Shown here one piece after another: positions 11,001-20,758 of a stretch of 25,706 nucleotides of DNA. Origin of the DNA: Amoebophrya sp. AT5.2. Lineage: Eukaryota; Sar; Dinophyceae; Syndiniales; Amoebophryaceae. The stretch is taken from the NCBI GenBank assembly GCA_005223375.1, contig RXOD01004228.1, positions 1-25,706 of the forward strand, in the 5' to 3' direction. The position numbers and the translations under genes are program-made. Each line of letters opens with the position of its first letter. Positions within the stretch are counted from its first letter, which is position 1. The notes below the pieces were generated by a model, which worked only from the letters and a program-made list of their open reading frames with translations, had not been told where the DNA came from and made no database searches.

Positions 11001-11154
11001 AATTACCGGTGGCCAGGACTTCGCGCGGGGGGTCATGCTGGCGCGCCCAGAGTTCGAGCTGACGCACTTCACAGAAGTTTTCACCAGCGAAAACTGGATC
11101 GTGCGCATCTTCGCACTGAACAAAGAGGACAACAGGGTCAAATTTGTAGAGTGA
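8098..11154 (+). CDS. STT3: Dolichyl-diphosphooligosaccharide-protein glycosyltransferase catalytic subunit STT3
   Basis: STT3 transfers the lipid-linked oligosaccharide to Asn-X-Ser/Thr sequons in the ER lumen. Inferred exons: 8098-8623, 8792-9142, 9249-9823, 9987-10124, 10220-10808 and 10940-11154, about 797 residues, close to eukaryotic STT3B-type length. Visible landmarks: EFDPYFNYR in the first luminal loop, [16 protein letters not shown] (about 430-440), [21 protein letters not shown] (about 625), [12 protein letters not shown], and DVNKFLW (about 692) supplying the DxxK motif. Many hydrophobic segments precede the soluble C-terminal domain. The N-terminal 60 residues are Ser/Ala-rich and polar. 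ATG 8098 is the first ATG of this frame after the upstream stop. Junctions 1, 2, 3 and 5 are supported by family alignment; junction 4 falls in a variable cytosolic loop and is weaker. Confidence 0.95.
10125..10219 (+). other. Intron 4 of STT3, acceptor uncertain
   Basis: The donor AAG|GTAGGG is clear. The best-looking acceptors, at 10242 (TTTTCAG) and 10248, lead at once to an in-frame TAA. Only the weaker GAAAAG|GAA at 10219 keeps the frame open. The loop encoded here varies across the family, so alignment does not settle it. An unmodelled second intron or a non-canonical junction is possible. Confidence 0.5.
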
Positions 11155-11652
11155 ACAGCCCACGCTCTCTGTCGTAGGTCTAGTTGCAGCTGCGGGCGAC
11201 CGCTCGAGCTCGCTTCGTCACCGGGTCCCTCCAGTTTTTGTGGACGATTCCGGAGATAAATAACGATAACCTGTGAGAATATAGACGAGGCCGGCTGACG
11301 GCTATTCAAATGTGGCAGCGACGGCTATTCAAATGTGGCAGAGGACAAGCATGGCGATTCCTGCTTGCTTTGGTGAATTTTTGCACCGCAAAGCGCTAGA
11401 GTTGGAGGGATCGAAACTCGAGAAACCAAATTGCACAGTTTCGAGAAAAGTACACACGTATCTCGTTGTATTGAGTTGCTGACATTGAGCGTCCAGATCG
11501 CGTAGGTGCTCGTAAACAGGATTGCCTATGCCGAGATAGTGCCCCTCGCGTGAGTTAGCATCACAGTACAAACCTCGAAGAGAAAAGTACTTTAAATTCA
11601 CGAAGCCATATTAGAAATTGTTCCGGTTGCACTTCTGCACGACCACAGCAAG
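11155..11652. other. Intergenic region with short tandem repeat
   Basis: No supported gene. The only clear structure is an exact tandem duplication at 11297-11341. The end probably serves as leader of the next gene. Confidence 0.55.
11297..11341 (+). repeat. Tandem repeat, 22 bases x2
   Basis: A 22-base unit beginning GACGGCTATTC and ending AATGTGGCAG is exactly repeated at 11297-11318 and 11320-11341, period 23. It lies 143 bases after the STT3 stop codon. Confidence 0.9.
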
Positions 11653-12114
11653 ATGTCGAATTCGTCCGGCGGAAATGGGCAGCACGTGCCGTTGTGGAAA
11701 GTTTGGAAACGGAAACTGGAGCACGTGCTTGCGGGTGTGGGCAGCAAGTTTGTGAGAAGATGGCGGGCATCACTTGAGCGGAAGCTGCGACGGAGGTATA
11801 TTCGAGCGCGCAAAGCGGGAACTCAGGGGGAGGAGGAATGGAGCCGCGAGTTTAAGAATGTGCTTGATACTTTTTGTGACCAGGTGGTTGCGAAAGCGAA
11901 GCTAAAAATGCTCACACTAAGGAAAAGAAAGCTGCAGGTGTTGGGCAAATGGATGATGGCGAAAAGAAAACACGCGAAGCTTACGGCAGTGAAAGTCGTG
12001 CTCAAAGTCTCGCATAAATTTAGCTTGCAGGACCAATTGATAGACGCAGCTCGGTTCAGTCTCGATTCCCTGAAGGAAAAGCTATCAAAGATGGAGATCC
12101 ACCAGTCGCGTTGA
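11653..12114 (+). CDS. Small, very basic helical protein of unknown function
   Basis: A single exon of 153 codons starts at ATG 11653 in a good context (AAGATGT) and ends at TGA 12112-12114. The protein is strongly enriched in Lys, Arg and Leu and looks almost wholly helical, with runs such as KVWKRKLEHV, RKLRRRYIRARK and KMLTLRKRKLQVLGKW. There is no signal peptide or membrane segment. Such composition fits nucleic-acid or ribosome binding, but also a mitochondrial or nucleolar protein; I recognise no family. Spacers of about 500 bases lie on both sides, so it is a stand-alone gene if real. Its consistent amino-acid character through the whole frame is the main evidence. Confidence 0.6.
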   Translation: MSNSSGGNGQHVPLWKVWKRKLEHVLAGVGSKFVRRWRASLERKLRRRYIRARKAGTQGEEEWSREFKNVLDTFCDQVVAKAKLKMLTLRKRKLQVLGKWMMAKRKHAKLTAVKVVLKVSHKFSLQDQLIDAARFSLDSLKEKLSKMEIHQSR

Positions 12115-12597
12115 ACGCCCTGCCTTTGATTCATTTTGGCATTCGCATCTTTCACTGGGGATGTCGACTTATGCCGTGATCCGAGAAGAGCCTGCAGCTT
12201 CTCTGTGCGTCTCTGCTGTCTCGCAGCTTTTGTTCGTGGATCGTGGATCGACCTGGCAGTCAAAATGTGTGCGTCTGATCCAAATTTCGATGATCATTGC
12301 CCGTGGTAGCTCCTCCGTATTGACTATTGACCAGAGAAACTGAAAGCAAACTATCGTCGTAAACGTTCCCCACTTCAGGACACTCATTTCTGGCAGCTCT
12401 ACCGCGACGTATTGAAGGCGTGGCTGCCTTCTTTTCAGCCCATTTGCTTATGGTACGACATCGACATCTTCGACGTTAATAATACACACGACACTTATAA
12501 TTTTCTACTACTACGAAGGAAGCTTGGAAGCGACACTTAAGCGATTATCGGATTTCTTTTTCGAGCAGATCCTTGATCGATCAGCGGAGCCGCGAAA
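12115..12597. other. Intergenic region, nothing recognised
   Basis: No supported gene or repeat is seen. A 60-codon open frame at 12161-12343 is not protein-like enough to call. Confidence 0.55.
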
Positions 12598-14822
12598 ATG
12601 TCTGCGCGCCGGCAGCCTCAGACGGCCAACGGTCCGAATCAGGAGACCAACATGCTGGACGAGAATGGGAACTACGATTTCGCGAAGCACCAGTTCCGCG
12701 AATACCAACACGACTACTCTTATCTCGGTGGCTTTCTCGGGGCCGACGAGGTCGCCGACAAGAAAAAGAAACAGGCTCTGCAGGGCAAAGTCGATCTGTT
12801 GCCGCGCCTTCCGCCGAAGGATGCGACCCTGCGCGCCATGGTGGAGAAGTTCGCGGCCCGGGTAATTTCGCAGGAAGATCCGGAGTTTTGCGAACACTCG
12901 TTCTTCACACGGGATCCGCAAACCTACTTCTTTTTGCGGGAGAAGGACGGAACCAGCCGGAAATTTGAGGCGGACAAGAAAACAGGGCGGGTCAAAGATC
13001 CCAAGGAGAAGTCCGCTGCGGCAGCGCGCGAGGAGGCGGCAAAGTCGAATCCCTTCCACACGAGCGTCGAGGAGGAGCAGGAGAAGGCGCGGGACTATTA
13101 TCAGTTCGTGAAGCACTGCAGCCTGCGGGGGGTGGATTTCATGCCGCTGGTCGCGAAACAGCAGATGGTAGAGGCGGACCGCATCGCGAAACTCGCCGGT
13201 ATTGGGAACGGCGCGTATTCGAAAGCGGCGCAGCCAATGGCAATCGGCAGCGGGGTCGCGGGTGAGCAAGGCGGTGGCGCGTCGTCGTCGTCGGCTGCTA
13301 AGAGTACAGCTAGCTACAACCTGCCGGGGGAAGGGGGAAGTACAAGGACAGGTCATAACGCAGACGAGAACCCCGACGCGCCCGAGAAGAAGTTCCTGCC
13401 GGGGGTGCGGGTCGAGGTGATCGGGCTGAAGGCCAAACCGGAGTACAACGGGGAGTTTGCGAGCGTGAAGAGCTTCGTGAAGGAGTCCGGGCGGTTCCAG
13501 GTCGTGTTCGAGAAGTACGGCACGGAGATAGCGGTGAAGCCCGTGAACATGGTGATGGCCCAGCGACAGGAGAAACCGGAGGAAGAATGGAAGCACGAGA
13601 TCCCGAAGCACGCACGGGTGATCGTCCAAGGGCTCACATCGGAGGGGGGCAAGTTGCTGAACGGGCTGAAAGGAGAGGTGGTGAGCTACGACGACGAAAA
13701 GGGGAGGTACAACGTGAAACTGGACGCACAGCCGGGCAACGTGAAGAAGGTAGTGAATTTGGCAGGTTTTATTTGTTGACCTTCCATTTTTGCTCAGTAT
13801 CAACAGTTTGTCAGAGTACCGCTCCGTTGAGTGCTGGAAAGGACACGAGCGATTGCAACTCAACCGACTTTTCTTCAACCACCACGATTCAGGTAAAGCA
13901 AGAGAACCTGAAATGCGACCTTCCTCCCGGCTGGACGGAGCACTGGGACGAGCACATGCAGAAGTTTTTCTACCGCAACACCAAAACCAGCCGCATCCAG
14001 TGGAAGCACCCCATTCTCAAGGCCCGCGTTATCACCACGGACAAGCAGAAGATGGCCGGCGGCACCTTCGACTTAAACGAGGCAGCCGAGGAGGCGGATT
14101 TCGCGCGACAAAGGTATCAAACCGACGACCTGAACGAGGGCGAAGGCGGATTTTCGCTCAAGGACCTTGTCGCGAAGGTGCAGCGCGAGGAAGAGCGAAA
14201 ACGACGCAGAGATGCGGGCGAAGAGATCGACAGCGACGAGGAGGAGGAAAAGGCGGAGCAGAAGTGGATGCAGGAGCGGGGCTTGCTCGAGCGCGCAAGG
14301 AAACGCACGAAGAAAGAGCGACAGCAGCTGTTCAAGCACCACTTTCTCGTTCAGAACATACAGGACTTCAAGAAGAAGCTCGGTCTGGACAGGCTGGAGG
14401 ACTTGCACAACGTGGCCTATTACACCAAAAAAGTGGACGCACAGGCGGTGCTCGAGGCGCGCAAGGATGCGCTGCAGGAACTTCTCGATGCCCGGGCCGC
14501 GGATAAGAAGGACAGGGACATTTCCGCGGGAAAGTTCGGTGCCGCAAAATCATCGTCTGCCGATGCTGCCGCGGACGAAGACGACGATGGACCGGTGATT
14601 GTGCTGAAAAAACAAATTCCGGAGTACCTGTGGAGGGACTGCGAAATCGCCGTTATCAACGGGATCGAATTGATCCACAACGAATTCACGGACGCGCGAC
14701 AGAAGCACACGGTGCAGCAGCTGAATCTGACAATAATTTCGCTTATGGACGATGCGTACATAACGGGGAACCAATTCGCCGAAAAGATGGAATCCCTGTT
14801 GGGACTGATGAAGTGCATCTGA
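12598..14822 (+). CDS. SURP-like, KOW-like repeat and WW domain protein, probable RNA-processing factor
   Basis: Inferred exons 12598-13749 and 13893-14822 give 693 residues. Residues 76-116 resemble a SURP module (VEKFAARV, then DPEFCEH and TYFFL). Two related beta-rich units follow at about 266-320 and 338-390, of the type (R)VxVxGLxxxxxxNGxxGxV...GRYxVxL...VKPxNL, similar to small repeats common in protist proteins. Splicing AAG|GTAGTG to TTCAG|GTAAAG completes the second unit as VKKVKQENL and leads straight into a WW domain (about 394-424: LPPGWTEHW, FFYR, W421, P424). The remainder is charged and helical (DSDEEEEKAEQKW), with a helical C-terminal block from about 610. SURP and WW domains are typical of spliceosome-associated proteins, so a splicing role is inferred; the combination matches no family I can name. 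Confidence 0.85.
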
Positions 14823-14877
14823 GGCGGTTGGGCTTTGGGCTTCAACTTTTCCAGCGCCCGTCGGTTTCTCGCTTAGA

Positions 14878-15240
14878 ATGGTGATGGAGTTGCTGATACT
14901 AGAGTGGATTTTGAGCTTAAGCCTACCTGCGGTGTCAGCGGGCAACGTCGAAATAAAGCCATGGTTTGGCCGGCAACGATGGCCATGTGTGACTTCTTGT
15001 TCGCGAGAGGAGGCCGGAAAGTTCGTTCTCGCACTCAGAGACGAGGCACGCAAAGATACAGCAGAACGCGATTGTCGAGTGATTCAATCGACAGAGAGCC
15101 TTGTTTGTCTTGGTGGTTTGATTTCTTGCCGTGAGAGTAGTTGCTCGTCGACAACGACATGTACTAGCAATCTAGTGAACAGTGTTGATGCAAATCTTGC
15201 CAGCAGCGAGAAAGACAAAGAACAGCAACAAAACTTTTGA
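14878..15240 (+). CDS. Possible small secreted cysteine-rich protein
   Basis: A single frame of 120 codons starts at ATG 14878, only 55 bases after the preceding stop. Residues 4-21 (ELLILEWILSLSLPAVSA) look like a signal peptide with an Ala-X-Ala-like cleavage site before Gly22. The rest contains seven cysteines, including a PCVTSC pair and spaced SC, SSC and TTC, suggesting disulphide bonds. No known family is apparent. It could instead be a chance frame in the 3' region of the WW gene: the second half is Ser/Thr-rich and not distinctive, and the spacing is tighter than for most neighbours. Confidence 0.4.
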   Translation: MVMELLILEWILSLSLPAVSAGNVEIKPWFGRQRWPCVTSCSREEAGKFVLALRDEARKDTAERDCRVIQSTESLVCLGGLISCRESSCSSTTTCTSNLVNSVDANLASSEKDKEQQQNF

Positions 15241-15404
15241 TGAGGGCTAATGCGCACGGCTCTTCGTCTTGACCAAACATGCGCTTTCTCGCGCACGCTC
15301 GGCGCCCTGCCGTTCGGGCGGTTGCGGGTACAGGAGACAATAGCGGGAGCGCGGGGACGCGGGCGTGAGCAAGAGCAGCACTCACGGGCGTGAAGCGGGC
15401 ATCG

Positions 15405-17127
15405 ATGCGCGTCTGCGCCTGGGTTGTGGTCGTGCTCAGGGTCCTCGTTCTTTGCTCTGTGCAGAATCGTCCGGGCTCAGCGCGAAAAAACGCAGTGCAG
15501 CAAAATTCGGGTCGTGGCTCGGAATCGTCTCTACTCCCGGAAGCGAATCGCCACGCCGGGGATGGAGCGTCGCTGGCTGCTCGGGATATCGCAGCGGAAG
15601 GAGAGACGACTGCCGTCCCCGCAGATGCCGAACCGAAAATCGGTCGGGCGACACTACTGCAGAAGGAACCTGCGGCGCCGGTCGAGCAGAGAGAGCATGC
15701 AGCAGAGATGGACGCCGCACAGGGAGCCGCAGCGTCGGCAACGTCGGCATTGGAGGTGAAGGGAGAGCCTACGTCCGCTGTCGCGTTCTCGAAGCCAGCT
15801 CCGAACAGAGCGACAAGTGACGCGGAGCGAAAACAGCCAACGATAGATGAGCGGTCCTCCGTAGCACTTGCAGCGGCAAAGGCGCCAACAAATAATCCAG
15901 ATGCGAGAGCGCCCGAAAGGCCCCAGCCACGAAGTTCGATGCTGCAACAGAGCAACCTTATGTCATACGGGGTCACATCAAACAGCAGCAACACCTCGAC
16001 AACGACTACTGACTCCGGGGGAGACGACGACGACGACGAAACTTACGTAAAGTGCGATAGATGCTGCTCTATCACTCGAAAATTTTGTTCCGCACCGACG
16101 GTGAAATAAATCGATTGAAAATTTATACTTGACAACCCCATCAAAACATCACTCACAGAACTTTCCGCCCGGCTCGACGATTTATCACCATGGCGGCTAC
16201 ATCCCGATAACAGAAGGAGACCGTACGCACGCGCAGCACGTGATCAAGTTCGCCCCAGTGATTAAGGTGAATAGCGACAATGGCGGCACCGGTGGCGCAA
16301 GCGGCAGGGACGCCATGGGCGAGGTCGTAAAGATGCTGGCAGCGAATATGGGTTCCATGACCTCGGCTGCGACGTTCGCGGGCGCGAACAGCGGCGGCGG
16401 GTCCGCCACGCAGCAGTTCCAGAAATGGCAGGAGGAACAGAAGGCCGCAAAGCAGAATGAGAATCTCCAGCACCAGATCGAAAAGTTGGATGCAAAACTG
16501 TCCGCCGTGCGGGGCGACCTCTGGTCGCAACATAGCGGCGGCGGAGCGTCGGGTTACGGGTACTATTCTGGCGGGGCAAATACTTACGGCGGCGCGACGA
16601 CCACGACGGGGGGCATGAGCGGCAATCCGACGTCGGACAAATCCACGATCGTGCATGCCGCTTCCATCGTTTCTTCGAGCGCGCAGAGAGCGCTGCAAGC
16701 GTCCGCTTCGATGGCCCCCGACTGCGTGTACCAATGGCAGCGAGCGAATATCCACGCGACGAAAGCGAGTGAAATCGCCGAGGAGGTGGATATCTCGGAT
16801 GCCGACGCGACTACGCAGCTGATGCAGTCCGCGGAGATGGTGCATCTCGCTCTGAAGTTCATGAAGACGGCGATCGCCTGTGTCAACTGGAGCGCTGCGA
16901 ACGCTGCGAATGGAGGCGGCTCCCCCGCAAGCGGCGGGGGCTACTACCTCGGACATAACGGCGGGACTGGAGGGACCACTGGCGCGGGGTACTACACAAG
17001 TACCGGTGGGTACACGCCGCCGTCGACAAACGGGTACGGCGGCACGAGCACGAGCCCCTATGGAGCATACGGAGCGACGGGTTCGACGGGCTACTCCCCC
17101 GCGGGAGCGAGTACAGGTCTAGATTGA
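15405..17127 (+). CDS. Signal-peptide protein with Gly/Tyr/Ser/Thr-rich tail, probably two exons
   Basis: Inferred exons 15405-16100 and 16159-17127, 554 residues. The start MRVCAWVVVVLRVLVLCS is a strong signal peptide or signal anchor. A long Ala/Glu/Pro-rich disordered region follows, then an Asn/Ser/Thr stretch, an Asp run, and a Cys cluster (KCDRCCSITRKFC). Exon 2 carries a helical middle (QKWQEEQKAAKQNENLQHQ; a second helical part with IVHAASIVSSSAQ) and a Gly/Tyr-rich prion-like tail (GGGYYLGHNGG, SPYGAYGATG). The fusion is inferred: the frame from 16159 has no ATG before 16315 although the sequence upstream already looks coding, and a 58-base GT-AG intron joins it in phase 0 to the first part. 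The alternative is two genes, 15405-16109 and 16315-17127. Function unknown; possibly exported. Confidence 0.6.
16101..16158 (+). other. Candidate 58-base intron joining two frames
   Basis: ACG|GTGAAATAA to CTCACAG|AAC is AT-rich compared with its flanks and keeps phase 0 (CSAPT-NFPPGST). It is the shortest intron modelled in the window and decides whether one or two genes lie at 15405-17127. Confidence 0.55.
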
Positions 17128-17224
17128 GTTTCTTGTTGCATCTGGATTCGATTTTGATTTTGCTTGAAGACTGATGAGTCATGGAAGTGATCTGATCGAT
17201 CCTGCACAATGAAAAGGCACCCCG

Positions 17225-17881
17225 ATGGCCTCCGCTGGCGTGGACCCCACGACTGGTCTCTCCCTCGACGGCAGCGCGGCAGCGGTGCCAGGTTCCGGCG
17301 GCCTCACCGACTCGGTTTTCGGGGCTGGCACTACGGCCGGTTTCGTCGACCCTGAATTCACCGCCCAGAACGACCCAATGCGCGCCCAGGCCGAACGGAA
17401 CGTCGGGCAGCTCTGGACTTTGTTCCACCGCTACTGGCTTCGGATCTCGTGGTATTTCGGCAACATGGACATGGACACCACGGAGAAGCAAGCCTACGAG
17501 GCGGAGGAGCTTTCAATCCAGGAGCTTGAGGACCAACTGTACAATTCGGGTGGCGCTGATAGCGAGCTGAGCCAGGAGATTTTGGACAGCGAGCGCGGGC
17601 TGGTATCCCTGCAGGAAGCGGCGCTACTGGCGGAAGAGCAGAAAGTGAGGTCCAACGGGTGGTACTTCATCCTGTTCATGCTGGGGGCCACCATCGCGGG
17701 CGTCGCGGCGTATTTGGCCTATTACATGCACCAGAACGGACACCCGCCGGCGTGGCTCGCGCCGTTCGTTCCAGGAGGCGGTGGCGGGCCGGACGGAGGT
17801 GACGAAGATAGGGACGATGTCGATCGGGATCGCGATCGGGATAGAGGCGGTGACGATGACAGTGACGATAACAGGCGGTGA
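17225..17881 (+). CDS. Protein with one C-terminal membrane segment and Asp/Arg repeat tail
   Basis: A single exon starts at ATG 17225 in a good context (CCGATGGCC) and encodes 218 residues. The N-terminal 50 residues are Gly/Ala/Ser-rich and disordered. Residues 55-80 include an amphipathic aromatic segment (LWTLFHRYWLRISWYFG), followed by an acidic helix (EAEELSIQELEDQ). A single hydrophobic segment at about 146-167 (WYFILFMLGATIAGVAAYLA) has no signal peptide before it. The tail is Pro/Gly-rich and ends in alternating Asp/Arg repeats encoded by GATCGG/GATCGC units near 17821-17842. No family is recognised. An out-of-frame ATG at 17209 lies just upstream, so the first AUG of a long leader would not be used. 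Confidence 0.65.
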   Translation: MASAGVDPTTGLSLDGSAAAVPGSGGLTDSVFGAGTTAGFVDPEFTAQNDPMRAQAERNVGQLWTLFHRYWLRISWYFGNMDMDTTEKQAYEAEELSIQELEDQLYNSGGADSELSQEILDSERGLVSLQEAALLAEEQKVRSNGWYFILFMLGATIAGVAAYLAYYMHQNGHPPAWLAPFVPGGGGGPDGGDEDRDDVDRDRDRDRGGDDDSDDNRR

Positions 17882-18420
17882 CGATAAAAGGGCGGGCGGG
17901 TTCTTGAAGTATCGCTGTGCTGTAGGTTCGGGCTGGTAGTGCATGCGCTGTGGCGGAGTCTCCGCGAGGGTGTTGGCGCTTGCAAAAAAAAATCATGTGT
18001 TTGAGGGGGGGGGGCTATCTCACCTTTAAATTCGCGATATAAAATTCGTGAACCAGGGGCGGTAGCTTCTTCCTTCCTTCATCCGCTGCTGAGAATAAAG
18101 TTTTCCAGAAGTGGTTGCGACGAGGCCAACCTGCGGCGCTGCAAACAGATTCCGAGAACATTCAGCGGGACTTTAGTGCAAGCCGAGCTTTCTGATGTGA
18201 CACAAGTCAGTACTGCCCGTTGTTGGCCCGACTGCTGTGGCTCGGATCGGTGTTTTAGCTCGGCACAGCGAACTTTCGAGAGCGTCTTCGACGGCACGAG
18301 CGAGACAGAGAGGCCCACGTAGAGTTGCATCGAAAGCTGGTTGCAGTTAATCTACGGCGACATGCACGGCAAAACAAAAAACAAGAGAGGCTCACTAGCT
18401 ACCAGTGAGAGAAACAGAAA
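17882..18420. other. Intergenic region with homopolymer runs
   Basis: No supported gene. It contains an A run near 17982-17991 and a run of ten G at 18005-18014. The rest has no recognisable feature. Confidence 0.55.
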
Positions 18421-18912
18421 ATGTCCGCGCTGCAATCCCGCGTGCAGCAGCTCCGGGAGGAGGTGGAGTCTAAGGAGTGGGAGCTCGCCGAGATTGTGGA
18501 TACCGTCGAGGCTACCCGCAGCAACCTCGACAAGGCTTACGAAACCGCGCGCCGGCAGCTGATCGTGTCATCCGGCTCCGGTGGCGGCAGCGGGCTCTCG
18601 TCTGGCGGCGAGGGTTTTGCAAAGGTGCTGGGGACCATTTCTGGCGGCGCGAATTCTGGGATGCTTAGCACCGGGGGGCGGCGGCCGAGCGGGGGCATGT
18701 TTGCCGGGGGGAGGTCGTTGAACCTCGGGCTGATTGCGGAGGGTGACGAGGAGGAAGAGGACGATCCCTCAGACGAAGCGGCAGTTGATGCGAGTGAGGC
18801 ACACGAAGCGGGAGCGCAGCTGGAGAAAGAGAACAAGGCGCTGCTAGCGGAAAACCTCCAGCTATTGAAAACGATCCACCAAAAGCTCATTGTGCTCACA
18901 AAATCGGAATGA
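18421..18912 (+). CDS. Small coiled-coil protein of unknown function
   Basis: A single exon from ATG 18421 (AAAATGTCC) to TGA 18910-18912 encodes 163 residues. Residues 4-46 form a heptad-like helix (LQSRVQQLREEVESKEWELA). A Gly/Ser-rich linker (about 50-105) and an acidic patch (DEEEEDDPSDE) follow. A second helix at about 135-160 (QLEKENKALLAENLQLLKTI) has leucine-zipper spacing. Two coiled-coil ends joined by a flexible linker suggest a scaffold or adaptor role. There is no signal peptide or membrane segment, and I recognise no family. Confidence 0.65.
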   Translation: MSALQSRVQQLREEVESKEWELAEIVDTVEATRSNLDKAYETARRQLIVSSGSGGGSGLSSGGEGFAKVLGTISGGANSGMLSTGGRRPSGGMFAGGRSLNLGLIAEGDEEEEDDPSDEAAVDASEAHEAGAQLEKENKALLAENLQLLKTIHQKLIVLTKSE

Positions 18913-19645
18913 TGGATTTCTAAGGTAAGAAAGTAGTAGGGTTTTGCGAAAATGGCGCTGGGGCTCTTGCATGTTGCCGTAAACCATACTGTAAGAGTTG
19001 GATAGTCGACTATGCCACACCCACATCAACGACTACATTTGCAGCGAATACTTCACAGTCACATTTTGCAGCACGAGTTGCTAGATCGATCCATTTGCTG
19101 TCGGTTTTGCGAATCCTTGTTGAGTCGTTTGCAGGTCCCCGGATACGCGCGCCCCGAGGGTGGGAAAGGTTCATGATGGCTACTCTTGATGCGAGTTCTG
19201 ATCTGGGGCGCTTGTCTCTCAAGCAATCGTACATCCAACCTGAAGATCCCTGAAAATTATTTGCTCGGTATAGTATCTCTTGCCGGTGCTGCTGCTGCTG
19301 AAGCATCGGAAGTCGGACAAAATTCATACAGCATCGGTTGCGTGCACAGACGCAGCAATAATGTGGGCGGATTCCCGTGTCGCGCGAAAGGCGTTGCGCC
19401 AGCACTGAGCCATCATTTTTTTTTAATATTTCGCTCGCAGCTTGCCGGTGGAATACTGCGTTGGCGACTTCCAAAGTAAGCTCGTTTTTAGCTAAACGCA
19501 TACTTTTATTTTCTCTTCCTTCGCCGCCGTGAAGGAAAAATTATTGTTTTTTCTGAATTTATAAAATAATTAAAATATTGCTCTTACACCAGGAGTCAAA
19601 ACAGGAAAGAGTACTACGACATTGCGTTCATATTTAAGGACGAAG
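18913..19645. other. Intergenic region, nothing recognised
   Basis: No supported gene. Open frames on both strands (for example 19186-19479 on the + strand) lack protein-like composition. The last 150 bases are strongly AT-rich and lead to the next start codon. Confidence 0.55.
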
Positions 19646-20758
19646 ATGAAACTCCTCGCGGTGCTTTACCTCGCAGTTCCCGTGCTCGGGACACTACGGC
19701 AGGGCCCGCCAGCCTCCGCGTTTCTGTCTGGTGCATCCGCCACTCCAAGCAGCTCTATGTTTTCGCTGCGTCCGGACCAGAGGAAGCGTCGGTTTGCGTC
19801 TCCTCCTCCCGCCCCAATCGACCGCGATTCGGACGACGATGGCGATTTTTCTAGTGATGATGACGGAGATCGTTCGCGTAGAAAGAGACGGCGCACCGGC
19901 TGCATGGCGGGAAGCTTCGGGGACTTAGAGGCGTTCTCGAGAGCGATCCAGGGCACGTATCACGAGCTGCGAACAGTACACAAATCGAACTTCCTCTTGC
20001 CAGTCGTCGAAAAGGTGCGTGAGATGATTGCGAAATTTGTCAAACCATTCCGGCAATGGTTTGGGAGGGACCCGGGCGTGGTTGGCACACAGTTGCAGTT
20101 TGGCAGGAAGCAATCGACTCCGGAGCTTGAGGCGTGGGCGGTATCCCACTCAGCGGAGATGGCAAAGCTGCGTTCGGTTTTGCAGGATCTGACTTCTTCG
20201 TTGGCGAGGAGTGCGGAGGCGTCTGCAAGAATGGGCGAGCACGTTCCTTTACCCGATCAATTTTTTTCGACAGAAGATGGTGGGAACATCAAGCTCGTGC
20301 GGACTGCGGCACCGAACGCGCAGGAAGAGATTCTGGCGGAGCTGAGGAAAAAGGACGACGATGACATGGAGGGATTGCTGGACACCTTTCGGCCGAGTGT
20401 CCACGATGCCGCCGGCGAAACGCGGCCGATGAACGTTGTTTTTCGCCTGGTGCCAGAGATGGAGGCACGGAACGGACTGAAACTCAGTGCCCCGGAGTTA
20501 CGCGCCAGAGCGACCCCAAATTCAAATACGCAAACCTTTCGCGTCGAGCTGCAGCTGGTGCATGGCCAAGACAGTGCCCGGGCCCGGTTGTGGTTCACGA
20601 TTGTTGGGGATAGAATGGCGGACGGGCAGAAGTGGTCGAACTCGCACCCGCTGTCTCTGAACAGGCTTGAAATTGTGGGACGACAGCAGGAGGAGGGGGA
20701 CGGCATTAATTCGTTCACGAAAAAGCTGCTCACGCTGGACTTTGTGTCGATGACGTGA
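19646..20758 (+). CDS. Signal-peptide protein with acidic and NLS-like basic blocks
   Basis: A single exon from ATG 19646 to TGA 20756-20758 encodes 370 residues. The start MKLLAVLYLAVPVLG is a clear signal peptide. A possible cleavage gives ASA|FLSG at residue 25, followed by a Ser-rich stretch; an ASA-F motif is known from plastid-targeting leaders of secondary algae, so a bipartite leader is possible. Residues 45-49 (QRKRR) and 76-83 (RSRRKRRR) flank two Asp/Ser runs and look like a nuclear localisation signal. A helical region follows (about 90-200), then a C-terminal part from about 260 predicted to be beta-rich (VFRLVPEME, FRVELQLVHG, ARLWFTIVGD). The family is unknown. Candidate roles are exported effector, plastid protein or ER resident; the sequence alone does not choose. 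Confidence 0.75.
   Translation: MKLLAVLYLAVPVLGTLRQGPPASAFLSGASATPSSSMFSLRPDQRKRRFASPPPAPIDRDSDDDGDFSSDDDGDRSRRKRRRTGCMAGSFGDLEAFSRAIQGTYHELRTVHKSNFLLPVVEKVREMIAKFVKPFRQWFGRDPGVVGTQLQFGRKQSTPELEAWAVSHSAEMAKLRSVLQDLTSSLARSAEASARMGEHVPLPDQFFSTEDGGNIKLVRTAAPNAQEEILAELRKKDDDDMEGLLDTFRPSVHDAAGETRPMNVVFRLVPEMEARNGLKLSAPELRARATPNSNTQTFRVELQLVHGQDSARARLWFTIVGDRMADGQKWSNSHPLSLNRLEIVGRQQEEGDGINSFTKKLLTLDFVSMT

Noticed and set aside
12511..13878. Minus-strand open frame of about 455 codons
   Set aside because: It lies opposite the SURP-like/WW gene, whose plus-strand frame has clear domains and a family-consistent intron.
16129..16314. Separate gene starting upstream of 16315
   Set aside because: The frame has no ATG in this stretch; joining it by the 58-base intron to the preceding frame explains the coding-like sequence better.
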